DNA of 64,000 bases, from contig NZ_CP056123.1 in assembly GCF_018219155.1 (NCBI RefSeq), positions 558,001-622,000 on the forward strand, in the 5' to 3' direction. Below, piece by piece: positions 9,411 to 19,105 of this stretch. The notes beneath the pieces were generated by a model. The model was given only the letters and a program-made list of their open reading frames with translations, had not been told where the DNA came from and did not search any database. The position numbers and the translations under genes were made by a program. Position 1 is the first letter of the stretch, and every line of letters starts with the position of its first letter. The DNA is from Moritella sp. 24. GTDB lineage: Bacteria > Pseudomonadota > Gammaproteobacteria > Enterobacterales > Moritellaceae.

Positions 9411-10970
9411 TTGAGTAATAAATTAATAAAATCTGGCCTTATAGTCAGTTCAATGACCATGATCTCGCGTATTTTAGGTTTAGTTCGAGATGTTATTGTT
9501 GCAAATCTAATGGGCGCGGGTGCCGCAGCGGATGTTTTCTTCTTTGCCAATAAAATCCCTAATTTTTTACGCCGTCTTTTCGCTGAAGGTGCATTTGCAC
9601 AAGCTTTTGTGCCAGTTCTGACCGAATATCAACAAACTGGTGATAAACAAAAGATACGACAATTGATCGCATCTGTATCCGGAACCTTGGGTGTACTCGT
9701 GACAATTGTTACCTTATTCGGGGTAATTGGCTCACCATTAATTACTATTCTCTTTGGTGCTGGTTGGTTTGTTGATTGGCTTAATGATGGACCCGATGCC
9801 CACAAGTTTGAACTTGCTTCATTTATGCTAAAAATAACTTTTCCTTATTTGTGGTTTATTACTTTTACCGCATTATCTGGTGCAATTTTGAACACTTTGG
9901 GTAAGTTCGCGGTTGCAGCCTTTACGCCTGTGTTTTTAAATATCGCGATTATTGGCGCTGCATTGTTCATTGCACCGACTTTAGAACAGCCTGAAGTTGG
10001 TCTTGCCATTGGTGTATTTATAGGCGGTGCAATTCAGTTTTTATTCCAGATTCCATTTTTAGCAAAACAAAAAATGTTAGTGAAACCACGTTGGGGTTGG
10101 CGAGATCCAGGCGTGACGAAAATTCGTAAATTAATGATACCGGCCATGTTTGGTGTATCAGTAAGCCAAATCAATCTATTGTTCGATACATTTATAGCCA
10201 GTTTCTTAATGACGGGGTCGATCAGTTGGTTGTATTACTCCGACCGTTTACTTGAATTTCCCCTTGGCTTATTCGGTATTGCGATCGCGACGGTTATTTT
10301 ACCTGCTTTATCTCGTACTCATTCTGCTAATTCAGATCGCCAGTTTAAGCAAACGATGGATTGGGGGGTAAGAGTCGTGCTATTGCTGGGTATACCCGCG
10401 ATGATGGGCATGATTGTACTTGCAAGCCCAATGCTTAAAGTGTTGTTTATGCGTGGTGAATTTGGTGCTGACGATGTATCAATGGCGTCGATGAGTTTAA
10501 TGGCTTATGGCTCCGGCTTGCTGAGTTTCATGCTGATTAAAGTGCTTGCACCGGGCTATTATGCACGTCAAGACACGCGCACACCGGTTAAATTCGGTAT
10601 TGTCGCGATGATCAGTAATATGGGCTTTAATATTGTGCTTGCTATTCCATTCGGTTATGTGGGCCTTGCGCTGGCGACGGCAGGTTCTGCGACATTAAAT
10701 GCAGGCTTATTATACTGGGGCTTACATAAAGAAGGTGTATATAAGGTAAATAGCGATACGGGTATTGTGATTACTAAACTATTCTTATCTGCAGGTTTGA
10801 TGGCCGGATTGGTGCAATACGCTAAACCCGATATGCAGCAATGGTATGCTTGGGGTCTATTAGATAGTAGTTTGTGCCTATTCGGATTAATCGGATTGGC
10901 TGCAATAAGCTATTTTATGGCTTTATTGGTGTTTGGTTTACGCCCTCGACATTTTAAAATTACCGACTGA
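9411..10970 (+). CDS. murJ: Lipid II flippase MurJ
   Basis: A 519-aa MOP-superfamily membrane protein with about 14 hydrophobic segments that translocates lipid II across the inner membrane. The conserved charged residues map as R20, R26, D41 and R54 (two more than E. coli numbering), in SRILGLVRD, AAADVFF and NFLRRLFAEGAF. The start is TTG with an AAAAGG box just upstream. It precedes ribF and probably heads the ribF-ileS-lspA-fkpB-ispH block. Confidence 0.96.
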   Translation: MSNKLIKSGLIVSSMTMISRILGLVRDVIVANLMGAGAAADVFFFANKIPNFLRRLFAEGAFAQAFVPVLTEYQQTGDKQKIRQLIASVSGTLGVLVTIVTLFGVIGSPLITILFGAGWFVDWLNDGPDAHKFELASFMLKITFPYLWFITFTALSGAILNTLGKFAVAAFTPVFLNIAIIGAALFIAPTLEQPEVGLAIGVFIGGAIQFLFQIPFLAKQKMLVKPRWGWRDPGVTKIRKLMIPAMFGVSVSQINLLFDTFIASFLMTGSISWLYYSDRLLEFPLGLFGIAIATVILPALSRTHSANSDRQFKQTMDWGVRVVLLLGIPAMMGMIVLASPMLKVLFMRGEFGADDVSMASMSLMAYGSGLLSFMLIKVLAPGYYARQDTRTPVKFGIVAMISNMGFNIVLAIPFGYVGLALATAGSATLNAGLLYWGLHKEGVYKVNSDTGIVITKLFLSAGLMAGLVQYAKPDMQQWYAWGLLDSSLCLFGLIGLAAISYFMALLVFGLRPRHFKITD

Positions 10971-11043
10971 GTACAAATTGTTGCTGACCCTGTGCGTTGA
11001 CTAAGATATAATTTGTCGTTTTAGTGGAATAGTTGGCAAAAAC

Positions 11044-11976
11044 ATGGAGCTGATTCGAGGCATTCACAATCTGAAGCCCCACCATCAAGGGTGCGTTTTA
11101 ACTATTGGTAACTTTGATGGGGTTCATCGAGGGCACCAGTCGGTATTACGGCAGTTGATCGAAAAAGCGAGTCAGTTGAATTTACCTGCAACGGTAATGA
11201 CGTTTGAGCCGCAACCACTAGAGATGATCATTGGCGATAAAGCACCTGCGCGGTTAACTCGATTACGTGATAAATACGTTGCGTTAAAAGATCAAAATAT
11301 TGATCAACTATTATGTGTTAATTTTAATGCTAAGTTTGCTGCGCTTTCTGCCGAAGATTTTATTACGCAGTTATTAGTGAAAAAGCTGGGTGTTAAATAT
11401 TTAGTTGTCGGTGATGATTTCCGTTTTGGCCATAAACGCGCAGGTGACTTTGCAATGCTGCAAGCTGCTGGTGCTAAATATGGCTTTGATGTTGTGAGCA
11501 TGGATACGTTTAGTGTTGCAGAAGCTCGTGTTAGTAGCACCATGATCCGCAACGCATTAGCACAAGATAAACTTGATTTAGCGACTGAATTATTAGGCCG
11601 ACCATTTAGCATTTTTGGTAAGGTTTCTCACGGTGCTAAATTAGGTCGTACGATAGGATTTCCAACCGCAAATATACCACTTAAACGCTGCGTAGACCCA
11701 ATCAATGGTGTTTATGTCGTTGAAGTGTTTGGTATCAAAGATACTGCGGTACAGGGTGTTGCCAATATAGGTAAACGTCCTACAGTGGGTGGCGTACGTA
11801 CACAGCTGGAAGTAAATTTATTTGATTTTGATGGCGACCTTTACGGTAAACAGTTAGAGGTTGTACTGAAAAGAAAATTACGCGGTGAAGAAAAATTTGC
11901 ATCTTTCGATGTACTTCGTCAGCAAATAGAAAGAGATGTCATTGCAGCCAAGAATTATTTTGGCCTGTCAGTTTAA
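11044..11976 (+). CDS. ribF: Bifunctional riboflavin kinase/FAD synthetase
   Basis: Makes FMN from riboflavin and then FAD. The 310-aa protein has an N-terminal nucleotidyltransferase domain (TIGNFDGVHRGHQ, residues about 21-33) and a C-terminal flavokinase domain (GRTIGFPTANI). It lies between murJ and ileS in the conserved order. The ribosome-binding site is weak. Confidence 0.97.
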   Translation: MELIRGIHNLKPHHQGCVLTIGNFDGVHRGHQSVLRQLIEKASQLNLPATVMTFEPQPLEMIIGDKAPARLTRLRDKYVALKDQNIDQLLCVNFNAKFAALSAEDFITQLLVKKLGVKYLVVGDDFRFGHKRAGDFAMLQAAGAKYGFDVVSMDTFSVAEARVSSTMIRNALAQDKLDLATELLGRPFSIFGKVSHGAKLGRTIGFPTANIPLKRCVDPINGVYVVEVFGIKDTAVQGVANIGKRPTVGGVRTQLEVNLFDFDGDLYGKQLEVVLKRKLRGEEKFASFDVLRQQIERDVIAAKNYFGLSV

Positions 11977-12036
11977 TTTTAAATCATACCCATTACATTA
12001 CGTAATAAGTATAAGACAATAACGGAATTAGGATAC

Positions 12037-14856
12037 ATGAGCGAATATAAAAAAACGCTGAACCTGCCAAAAACTGGCTTCGCAATGCGCGCTAACTTAG
12101 CGAACCGCGAACCAAATATGTTGAAGCAGTGGACTACTGATGATTTATACGGAAAAATCCGTGCCGCTAAGAAAGGTAAAAAAACCTTTATTCTGCATGA
12201 TGGTCCTCCTTATGCGAATGGTAACATTCACATTGGTCACTCAGTTAATAAGATCCTGAAAGACGTTATTATTAAAGCGAAAGGCTTGTCTGGCTTTGAT
12301 GCACCTTATATCCCAGGTTGGGATTGTCACGGTCTACCAATTGAATTAATGGTAGAAAAGAAAGTGGGCAAACCAGGCCGTAAAGTTACAGCTGCACAGT
12401 TCCGTGAAGAATGTCGTAAATATGCGACAAAACAAGTTAACGGTCAACGTGAAGACTTCATCCGTCTTGGCGTATTAGGCGATTGGCAGAATCCGTACCT
12501 AACAATGGATTTCAGCACTGAAGCAAACATTATCCGTGCTTTAGGTAAAATCGTTGAAAACGGTCACTTACAAAAAGGTTCTAAACCTGTTCATTGGTGT
12601 ACAGACTGTGGTTCAGCACTAGCTGAAGCAGAAGTTGAATACGAAGATAAGAAATCACCAGCTATCTACGTACGTTTCACTGCGCAAGATCAAGCAGCTG
12701 TTAAAGCTGTATTCGGTAGTGATGTTGAAGGTTTAGTTTCAACAGTTATCTGGACTACAACACCTTGGACATTACCTGCTAACCGCGCGGTTGCATTAGC
12801 TGAAAGAGTTGAATACTCATTAGTTAACATGGTAACTGAAACTGGTTCACAACAGTTAATCCTAGCGACAGACCTAGTTGAAACTTGCATGGCTGCATTT
12901 GCACCTGAAAGCTTCGCAACATTAGGTACTTGTACTGGCGCTGCACTAGAAAACTTACGCTTTAACCACCCATTCTACGATTTCGATGTTCCAGCTATCT
13001 TAGCTGATCACGTAACGACTGAAGCGGGTACGGGTGTTGTTCATACTGCACCGGGTCACGGTCAAGAAGATTACGTGGCTGGTCTACGTTATAACCTAGA
13101 AATTGCAAATCCTGTTGGTAACAACGGTGTTTACCTTGAAGATACGCCTTTATTTGCTGGCCAACATGTATTTAAAGCAAATGATAGCGTACTTGAAGTA
13201 CTGACTGAAAAAGGTGCGTTACTAAACCACCAAGTGCTAAAACACAGCTACCCACATTGCTGGCGCCACAAGACGCCAATTATTTTCCGTGCTACACCAC
13301 AATGGTTTATCAGCATGGAGCAGAATGGTCTGCGTAACGCTGCAATGAAAGAAATTAAAGATGTGCAATGGGTTCCTTCTTGGGGTCAAGAGCGTATCGA
13401 AAGCATGGTAACGAACCGTCCTGACTGGTGTATTTCTCGTCAGCGTACTTGGGGCGTGCCGATTTCTTTATTCGTGCATAACGAAACACAAGAACCGCAT
13501 CCGCGTTCTGCTGAACTAATGCAAGATGTTGCTAACTTAGTTGAACAGAAAGGCATCCAAGCATGGTGGGATCTTGATTCTGCTGACTTACTTGGTGATG
13601 ATGCTGTTAACTACACGAAAGCACCTGACACATTAGATGTATGGTTCGATTCGGGTTCAACACACTTTTCAGTTGTTGATGCACGTAAAGAATACGACGG
13701 CGCAGATATCGATCTTTACCTTGAAGGTTCTGATCAACACCGTGGTTGGTTCCAATCATCATTGATGATCTCAACGGCTATTCATGGCAAAGCACCTTAT
13801 AAAGACGTACTAACACACGGCTTCGTTGTTGATGCGAAAGGTCGTAAGATGTCTAAATCTATCGGTAACGTAATGGCACCACAAGATGTAATGAATCGTC
13901 TTGGTGGTGATATTCTTCGCTGGTGGGTTGCAAGTACTGATTACACGGGTGAAATGACAGTATCTGATGAGATCTTAGATCGCAGTGCTGACGCTTACCG
14001 TCGTATCCGTAATACAGCTCGTTTCTTACTGTCTAACCTTGAAGGTTTCAACCCTGAAACTGATATCGTTGCAGCAGAAGACATGGTTGCATTAGATCAA
14101 TGGGCTGTGGGTCGTGCACACGCACTACAAACTGAAATCTTAGCGGATTATGAAAACTACCAAATGCAGAATGTAACGCAAAAGCTAATGACATTCTGTT
14201 CAATTGAAATGGGTAGTTTCTACTTAGACATCATTAAAGATCGTCAATACACTGCAAAATCAGACGGTATTGCACGTCGTAGCTGTCAAACTGCGATGTT
14301 CCATATCTTAGAAGCAATGGTTCGTTGGACTGCTCCTATCTTAAGCTTTACAGCGTTTGAAATCTGGAATGCAATGCCTGGTGAACGTTCTGAGTATGTA
14401 TTTACTGAAGAATGGTACACAGGTTTAACACCACTTGCTGATGATACTGAGCTAAACAACGCTTACTGGAGCAAGCTACAAGCTGTTCGTAGTGAAGTAA
14501 ACAAAACTGTAGAACTAGCACGTAACAACGCTGTTGTTGGTGGTTCTCTACAAGCTGACGTTACTTTATATGCGAATGCTGAACTTGCAGCTGACCTTGA
14601 TAAGCTAGGTAACGAGTTACGTTTCTTACTACTAACATCAAACACGAAAGTTGTTGCTGTTACAGATGCGCCTGAAGGCGTTGAAGCAAGCACAATCGAG
14701 GGTTTATGGATTAGCGTTGCTAAGAGTGAAGCTGAGAAGTGTGAGCGTTGCTGGCACCATAACGACACTGTAGGTAAGTCTGAGACGCACCCTACTATTT
14801 GTGGTCGTTGTGAAGACAACATCGATGGCGAAGGCGAAAAACGTCAATTTGCTTAA
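12037..14856 (+). CDS. ileS: Isoleucyl-tRNA synthetase
   Basis: Class I synthetase of 939 aa. HIGH is at residues 65-68 and KMSKS at 604-608. The connective editing domain is present ([12 protein letters not shown] region). The C-terminal zinc site CERCW...CGRC is intact. Length and motifs match bacterial type 1 IleRS. Codon use appears optimised, as for other translation genes here. Confidence 0.98.
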   Translation: MSEYKKTLNLPKTGFAMRANLANREPNMLKQWTTDDLYGKIRAAKKGKKTFILHDGPPYANGNIHIGHSVNKILKDVIIKAKGLSGFDAPYIPGWDCHGLPIELMVEKKVGKPGRKVTAAQFREECRKYATKQVNGQREDFIRLGVLGDWQNPYLTMDFSTEANIIRALGKIVENGHLQKGSKPVHWCTDCGSALAEAEVEYEDKKSPAIYVRFTAQDQAAVKAVFGSDVEGLVSTVIWTTTPWTLPANRAVALAERVEYSLVNMVTETGSQQLILATDLVETCMAAFAPESFATLGTCTGAALENLRFNHPFYDFDVPAILADHVTTEAGTGVVHTAPGHGQEDYVAGLRYNLEIANPVGNNGVYLEDTPLFAGQHVFKANDSVLEVLTEKGALLNHQVLKHSYPHCWRHKTPIIFRATPQWFISMEQNGLRNAAMKEIKDVQWVPSWGQERIESMVTNRPDWCISRQRTWGVPISLFVHNETQEPHPRSAELMQDVANLVEQKGIQAWWDLDSADLLGDDAVNYTKAPDTLDVWFDSGSTHFSVVDARKEYDGADIDLYLEGSDQHRGWFQSSLMISTAIHGKAPYKDVLTHGFVVDAKGRKMSKSIGNVMAPQDVMNRLGGDILRWWVASTDYTGEMTVSDEILDRSADAYRRIRNTARFLLSNLEGFNPETDIVAAEDMVALDQWAVGRAHALQTEILADYENYQMQNVTQKLMTFCSIEMGSFYLDIIKDRQYTAKSDGIARRSCQTAMFHILEAMVRWTAPILSFTAFEIWNAMPGERSEYVFTEEWYTGLTPLADDTELNNAYWSKLQAVRSEVNKTVELARNNAVVGGSLQADVTLYANAELAADLDKLGNELRFLLLTSNTKVVAVTDAPEGVEASTIEGLWISVAKSEAEKCERCWHHNDTVGKSETHPTICGRCEDNIDGEGEKRQFA

Positions 14857-14931
14857 TCACGATTGTGTTAATAACGCAGTTTGAGTAAAGAAGGGTAATT
14901 GCAATTAAGTTGTAATTATCATTCACATAGA

Positions 14932-14987
14932 ATGCCTACTGTATGCTGTTCATCTGAATATGCATAAACACAGTAGGCATTTTTTTA
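14932..14987 (+). terminator. Terminator downstream of ileS
   Basis: An 11-bp stem, ATGCCTACTGT pairing with ACAGTAGGCAT, is followed by seven T residues. The loop is long (27 nt) and can fold further. It separates ileS from lspA. Confidence 0.75.
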
Positions 14988-15090
14988 TGGATTAATGCTT
15001 AACCAGTGTGACTAAAATGATATGATTGATAACAATCTATTCGTCGCATTGTATTTTCGTCATCAAGCTAACGTATCGCAGAGGGTAATA

Positions 15091-15603
15091 ATGACCGTAG
15101 GCACAAAGAAGAGAACAGGATTAATCTGGCTATGGCTAGCTGTTGTCGCATTTTTCATTGATTTAGGCACCAAGTCTTTTGTGGTAAGCCATTTTCAGCT
15201 GGGCGAATCAGTGAATGTATTGCCTGTGTTTAATTTTACTTATGCACGTAACTATGGCGCAGCATTCAGTATGCTTGCAGATGCGGGTGGCTGGCAACGC
15301 TGGTTCTTTGGCGTGATTGCCGTATCAGTGTCTGGTTTATTGATTTATTGGTTAAAGCAGCAAGCAGCCAATAAATATTGGAGCAATATTGCTTATGCCC
15401 TTATCTTAGGTGGTGCGCTAGGCAATTTATATGATCGTATTATTCACGGCTATGTAATTGATTTTCTACATGTGTATTGGGATACAAGCCATTTCCCTAT
15501 TTTTAATTTAGCAGATACTTGGATCTGTATTGGCGCAGCGATGTTAATCATAGAAGCCATTATGGAAAGTAAAAATGACAAGGAATCATCAAATGACAGT
15601 TAA
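15091..15603 (+). CDS. lspA: Signal peptidase II (lipoprotein)
   Basis: Inner-membrane aspartic peptidase that removes the signal peptide from diacylglyceryl-prolipoproteins, the step after Lgt. With the start at MTVGTKKRTG (GAGGG box 5 nt upstream) the protein is 170 aa, as expected. An ATG 69 bp earlier lacks a ribosome-binding site. Four transmembrane segments are visible. The catalytic aspartates are D124 (YVIDF) and D142 (NLADT). Confidence 0.96.
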   Translation: MTVGTKKRTGLIWLWLAVVAFFIDLGTKSFVVSHFQLGESVNVLPVFNFTYARNYGAAFSMLADAGGWQRWFFGVIAVSVSGLLIYWLKQQAANKYWSNIAYALILGGALGNLYDRIIHGYVIDFLHVYWDTSHFPIFNLADTWICIGAAMLIIEAIMESKNDKESSNDS

Positions 15604-16039
15604 CGTAGCAACAATTGGTAATGAAAGCCAAGTACTCATGCATTTCACTATTACTTTAGCAGATGGCTCTGTTGCAGATAGTACTGAATTACAAGGAAAA
15701 CCTGCCAAGTTAGTGATTGGTGATGGCAGTTTAACACCCAATTTTGAAAACTGTTTATTAGGGTTAACGGTTGGTGATAAAAATAAGTTCGAACTGCAAC
15801 CAGAAGATGCGTTCGGACAGCCTAACCCTGATAATATTTACTATTTAGACCGCGCTAAGTTTACGGAAGTGAAAGCCGAAGTTGGCTTGATTGTTGGTTT
15901 TACTCAGCCTGATGGCGCTGAATTACCGGGCATGATCCGTGAAGTGATTGGCGATTCGGTTACTGTTGACTTTAATCATCCGTTAGCTGGACAAGTAGTA
16001 ACGTTTGAAGTTGAAATTTTAGAAATTAATGCAGAATAA
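15593..16039 (+). CDS. fkpB: FKBP-type peptidyl-prolyl isomerase
   Basis: Small SlpA/FkpB-type prolyl isomerase of 148 aa with the split FKBP domain and inserted flap (DAFGQPNPDNIYYLDR region). The start at MTVNVATIG is preceded by AAGGA at 8 nt and overlaps lspA by 11 bp, so the two are translationally coupled. A Met six codons earlier has no ribosome-binding site. The order lspA-fkpB-ispH is conserved. Confidence 0.95.
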   Translation: MTVNVATIGNESQVLMHFTITLADGSVADSTELQGKPAKLVIGDGSLTPNFENCLLGLTVGDKNKFELQPEDAFGQPNPDNIYYLDRAKFTEVKAEVGLIVGFTQPDGAELPGMIREVIGDSVTVDFNHPLAGQVVTFEVEILEINAE

Positions 16040-16048
16040 ATAAGGTTT

Positions 16049-16996
16049 ATGATGGAAATTTTACTCGCTAATCCTCGTGGCTTTTGTGCAGGTGTTGATC
16101 GTGCTATTAGCATTGTTGAACGTGCGCTTGAGTTGTTTGAAACCCCTGTCTATGTACGTCATGAAGTAGTACATAACCGTTATGTGGTGGATGGCTTAAA
16201 AGAGAACGGTGCTATTTTTGTCGAAGAACTTGATGAAGTGCCAGACGGTCGTGTTGTTATCTTTAGTGCACACGGTGTATCTAAAGCAGTGCAAGCTGAA
16301 GCAAAACGTCGTGACTTGAAAGTATTTGATGCGACTTGTCCATTAGTGACGAAGGTACACATGGAAGTAACACGCGCAAGTCGTCGTGGTATTGAATGTG
16401 TATTAATTGGTCATAAAGGACATCCTGAAGTTGAAGGCACTATGGGCCAGTATGATAATGCCGATGGTGGTATGTATCTGGTTGAGTCGATTGCTGATGT
16501 AGCGGTATTAGAAGTTAAAGATGTAACAAACCTAACTTATAGCTCGCAGACTACATTATCGGTAGACGACTGCTCAGGTATCATTGATGCATTACGTGAG
16601 CGCTTCCCTGAAATTAAGGGACCACGTAAAGATGATATTTGTTATGCAACACAGAATCGTCAAGATGCAGTATCTAAATTAGCGAATATGGCTGACATTA
16701 TGTTTGTTGTAGGCTCTAAGAACTCATCGAATTCAAATCGTTTACGTGAAAAGTCTGAAAATATCGGTGTACCTTCTTATTTGATTGATAATGCGGGAGA
16801 TATTGATCCTAAATTATTGGAAGGTAAACTGAAAATTGGTGTTACTGCTGGTGCATCAGCACCAAAGATCTTAATCGATCAAGTGGTAGAGAAACTACAA
16901 GCGTGTGGTGGAACATTGGTGACTGAAGTAGAAGGTCGCCCAGAAAACACAACATTTGAAGTACCTGCTGAATTACGTATCAAACAAGTCGATTAA
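16049..16996 (+). CDS. ispH: 4-hydroxy-3-methylbut-2-enyl diphosphate reductase
   Basis: Last enzyme of the MEP isoprenoid pathway. It is an iron-sulfur reductase giving IPP and DMAPP. The 315-aa protein keeps the three cluster cysteines in PRGFCAG, DATCPLV and DDICYAT. Either of two adjacent ATG codons may be the start. It lies just downstream of fkpB. Confidence 0.98.
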   Translation: MMEILLANPRGFCAGVDRAISIVERALELFETPVYVRHEVVHNRYVVDGLKENGAIFVEELDEVPDGRVVIFSAHGVSKAVQAEAKRRDLKVFDATCPLVTKVHMEVTRASRRGIECVLIGHKGHPEVEGTMGQYDNADGGMYLVESIADVAVLEVKDVTNLTYSSQTTLSVDDCSGIIDALRERFPEIKGPRKDDICYATQNRQDAVSKLANMADIMFVVGSKNSSNSNRLREKSENIGVPSYLIDNAGDIDPKLLEGKLKIGVTAGASAPKILIDQVVEKLQACGGTLVTEVEGRPENTTFEVPAELRIKQVD

Positions 16997-17011
16997 ACAT
17001 CATCGTTAAAG

Positions 17012-17042
17012 TAGCTCGTTTAGTCATTGACTAGACGAGCTA
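17012..17042. terminator. Stem-loop after ispH
   Basis: A 14-bp stem (one G-T pair) with a 3-nt loop, TAGCTCGTTTAGTC with GACTAGACGAGCTA. The T-run is poor (TATT), so termination is likely but not certain. Confidence 0.55.
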
Positions 17043-17241
17043 TATTAACCCGACGAACGCTCTCCTATTACTCTCTTGCTACAAACTTGCTATTTCTTCA
17101 TATCTCGTACCTTTTATAACTTCTATCATGTGAATGTTTAATCTAATTTAAGGCTGTCTTCACAGAATGAAATACCGCTGTGTTTACATAAAATAAACAT
17201 TTGTGTAACATGTGTGTACAAGTTATTTAAGTGAGTTAGTT

Positions 17242-17685
17242 ATGAAATCTAGAAAGGATTCTGGATTCAGTCTCATTGAAGTGATGATCACATCATTCAT
17301 ACTTGCCGTAGGCCTACTTGGTATTGTGGCATTGCAAGGGATTGCGAAGAAATCATTAGCAGATACAGACAAGCAAATTGAAGCTTCATTTCTTGCGCGC
17401 ACGGCGTTGCAAGAAATGCGGGCGGATACGAGCTGGCTATCAGCTCCCACCTTAGCGGCCCAAGATGTACTCATCGACGCGATTATTGCTAACTCTATCG
17501 ATTTTGCTTCTCGCAGTAATCTGGATTTATGTCGTCACGTGGCAGGAAACGTCACCATTGCAGTCAGTTGGCAAATTCAGAACGCGACTATTACAGCGCC
17601 TGCTGGTAATGATGCTGGATGTGGATTAGTTATTGATAACCGTCGACAAGTGATCTTTACGAGCTTAATAACGGAGGCTATATGA
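17242..17685 (+). CDS. pilV: Type IV minor pilin PilV-like
   Basis: Minor pilin of 147 aa in the type IV pilus priming complex. The start MKSRKDSG gives a short basic leader cut at G|FSLIEVM by the prepilin peptidase, with the conserved Glu5 and a hydrophobic helix. An ATG 30 bp earlier would lengthen the leader without a ribosome-binding site. It heads an operon with pilW, pilX, pilY1 and pilE. Two cysteines (LDLCRH and AGCGL) may form the pilin disulfide. Confidence 0.88.
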   Translation: MKSRKDSGFSLIEVMITSFILAVGLLGIVALQGIAKKSLADTDKQIEASFLARTALQEMRADTSWLSAPTLAAQDVLIDAIIANSIDFASRSNLDLCRHVAGNVTIAVSWQIQNATITAPAGNDAGCGLVIDNRRQVIFTSLITEAI

Positions 17686-18659
17686 CCGCTAAGCAAGCTG
17701 GCTTTAATTTGATTGAGCTGATGATTGCCCTTGTTGTTGGTATTGTTCTGATGGCGTCTATCACCACGATGTTTGTAGATACTAAAGTATCAGCGAACCG
17801 TTCCTCTACTGTATCTAACCTACAACAACAGGCGCAGCTAGCCTTGCAAGTACTCGTTGATGATGTACGGAGTATAGGCAGTTGGGCTGAATTTTCAGGT
17901 GAGGATCTTGCTGATATTCAAGTCCCTAATATTGCCGGAGTAAATTGCAGTATCGTACCTGCTGTTGGGGCGGTGAATGCTGGTAACGCACATATCCCTG
18001 TGACTGCTAACTGGATTCTTAGTTCAAGTGTTGTTGGTGTTGGTAATGTGAATGTTGCGAATGCTTGTCTTGCTCCTGGCTACACTATTTCTGGTGGTAG
18101 TGATGTTGTTTCAATCGCACGAGTTAGAGGCTTGATAACAGCGGTAAGTGATATTAATTCGGATAGTTACTATGTCGCCATTGCCCCTCAGCAAGCGCAG
18201 TTATTTGAAGGACGAGCACCTAACGGGGCAACTAATATAGACAATGTCGAAATTTATCCCTATGTCCAGCACACCTACATTGTAGAGTCACATGCTATTG
18301 ATGGTCCGCGGTTAAGCCGATTTAGCTTTACTGATGGTGATTTTATTACCGATATGGTGGTTGGTAATATAGAGCAGATCCGTATTGATTTCGGTGTTGA
18401 TAATAATGAAGATGGCCGAGCTGATAATTATAATATGAGTGCTAACATCACGGAGCAGATGTGGAGAATGAATCAAATCGTTTCTGCGCGTATTTATGTT
18501 CTTGCGCGCGCGAAAAATAAAGATATGACGTTTAATAATGACGCAGCCTATAACGTCAGATTTTTGCCTTTTACTCCAACTAATAATGATAATTATCGCC
18601 GTTTTTTATTAGCAACAACAGTGGTAATTAAGAATAACATGATGGCGGTGACACAATGA
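17682..18659 (+). CDS. pilW: Type IV minor pilin PilW
   Basis: A 325-aa minor pilin with prepilin leader MTAKQAG|FNLIELM. It overlaps pilV at ATGA. Large minor pilins of this type sit near the pilus tip with PilV, PilX and PilY1. Residues 240-248 (DNNEDGRAD) match an EF-hand-like calcium loop pattern DxNxDGxxD, which is unusual to see in PilW. Confidence 0.88.
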   Translation: MTAKQAGFNLIELMIALVVGIVLMASITTMFVDTKVSANRSSTVSNLQQQAQLALQVLVDDVRSIGSWAEFSGEDLADIQVPNIAGVNCSIVPAVGAVNAGNAHIPVTANWILSSSVVGVGNVNVANACLAPGYTISGGSDVVSIARVRGLITAVSDINSDSYYVAIAPQQAQLFEGRAPNGATNIDNVEIYPYVQHTYIVESHAIDGPRLSRFSFTDGDFITDMVVGNIEQIRIDFGVDNNEDGRADNYNMSANITEQMWRMNQIVSARIYVLARAKNKDMTFNNDAAYNVRFLPFTPTNNDNYRRFLLATTVVIKNNMMAVTQ

Positions 18660-19096
18660 AAAATCAGCAAGGCGTTACTTTATTTATCGTGATAATCATA
18701 TTGGTGGTTGCGACGTCTCTCGCCGCTGCTGTTATTACTGAAACACGATTAGGGCAGCACTCGATTGGTTTGACGAAAGAAAAACTCGCCAATGAGCAGG
18801 ACATCTTAAGTGGTGTAGAAAGTATTGTTAGTGATGCTGGGTTAGTGGGCGTCATTATGGGAATGAGTGCTGATAGCGATATTAGCCTGTCTGCATATTC
18901 GTTTAATACCAACGCAAGAATGACACTACGTGGTGAAGGTTACTGTAAGCGCAGTGGTACAGCCTCTAGCATTAATTTAATTCAATGTCGGCATGTCAGG
19001 ATCGACTTTAATCAACAAGACAATACACGACGTGTACAAGGGAATAGTATGACGTCGGGTATTGAACAGCCATTTTTAGCGGCTAAAAATAATTAG
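18656..19096 (+). CDS. pilX: Type IV minor pilin PilX-like
   Basis: A 146-aa prepilin-like protein with leader MKNQQG|VTLFIVI and a long hydrophobic helix. It lacks Glu5 (Ile instead), as in many PilX/GspK-type pseudopilins thought to occupy the tip. It overlaps pilW by ATGA and is followed 9 bp later by pilY1. Confidence 0.82.
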   Translation: MKNQQGVTLFIVIIILVVATSLAAAVITETRLGQHSIGLTKEKLANEQDILSGVESIVSDAGLVGVIMGMSADSDISLSAYSFNTNARMTLRGEGYCKRSGTASSINLIQCRHVRIDFNQQDNTRRVQGNSMTSGIEQPFLAAKNN

Positions 19097-19105
19097 GGAT
19101 AGGCA

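Noticed and set aside
15022-15090. N-terminal extension of lspA from an earlier ATG
   Set aside because: No ribosome-binding site. The later ATG has a GAGGG box and gives the normal length.
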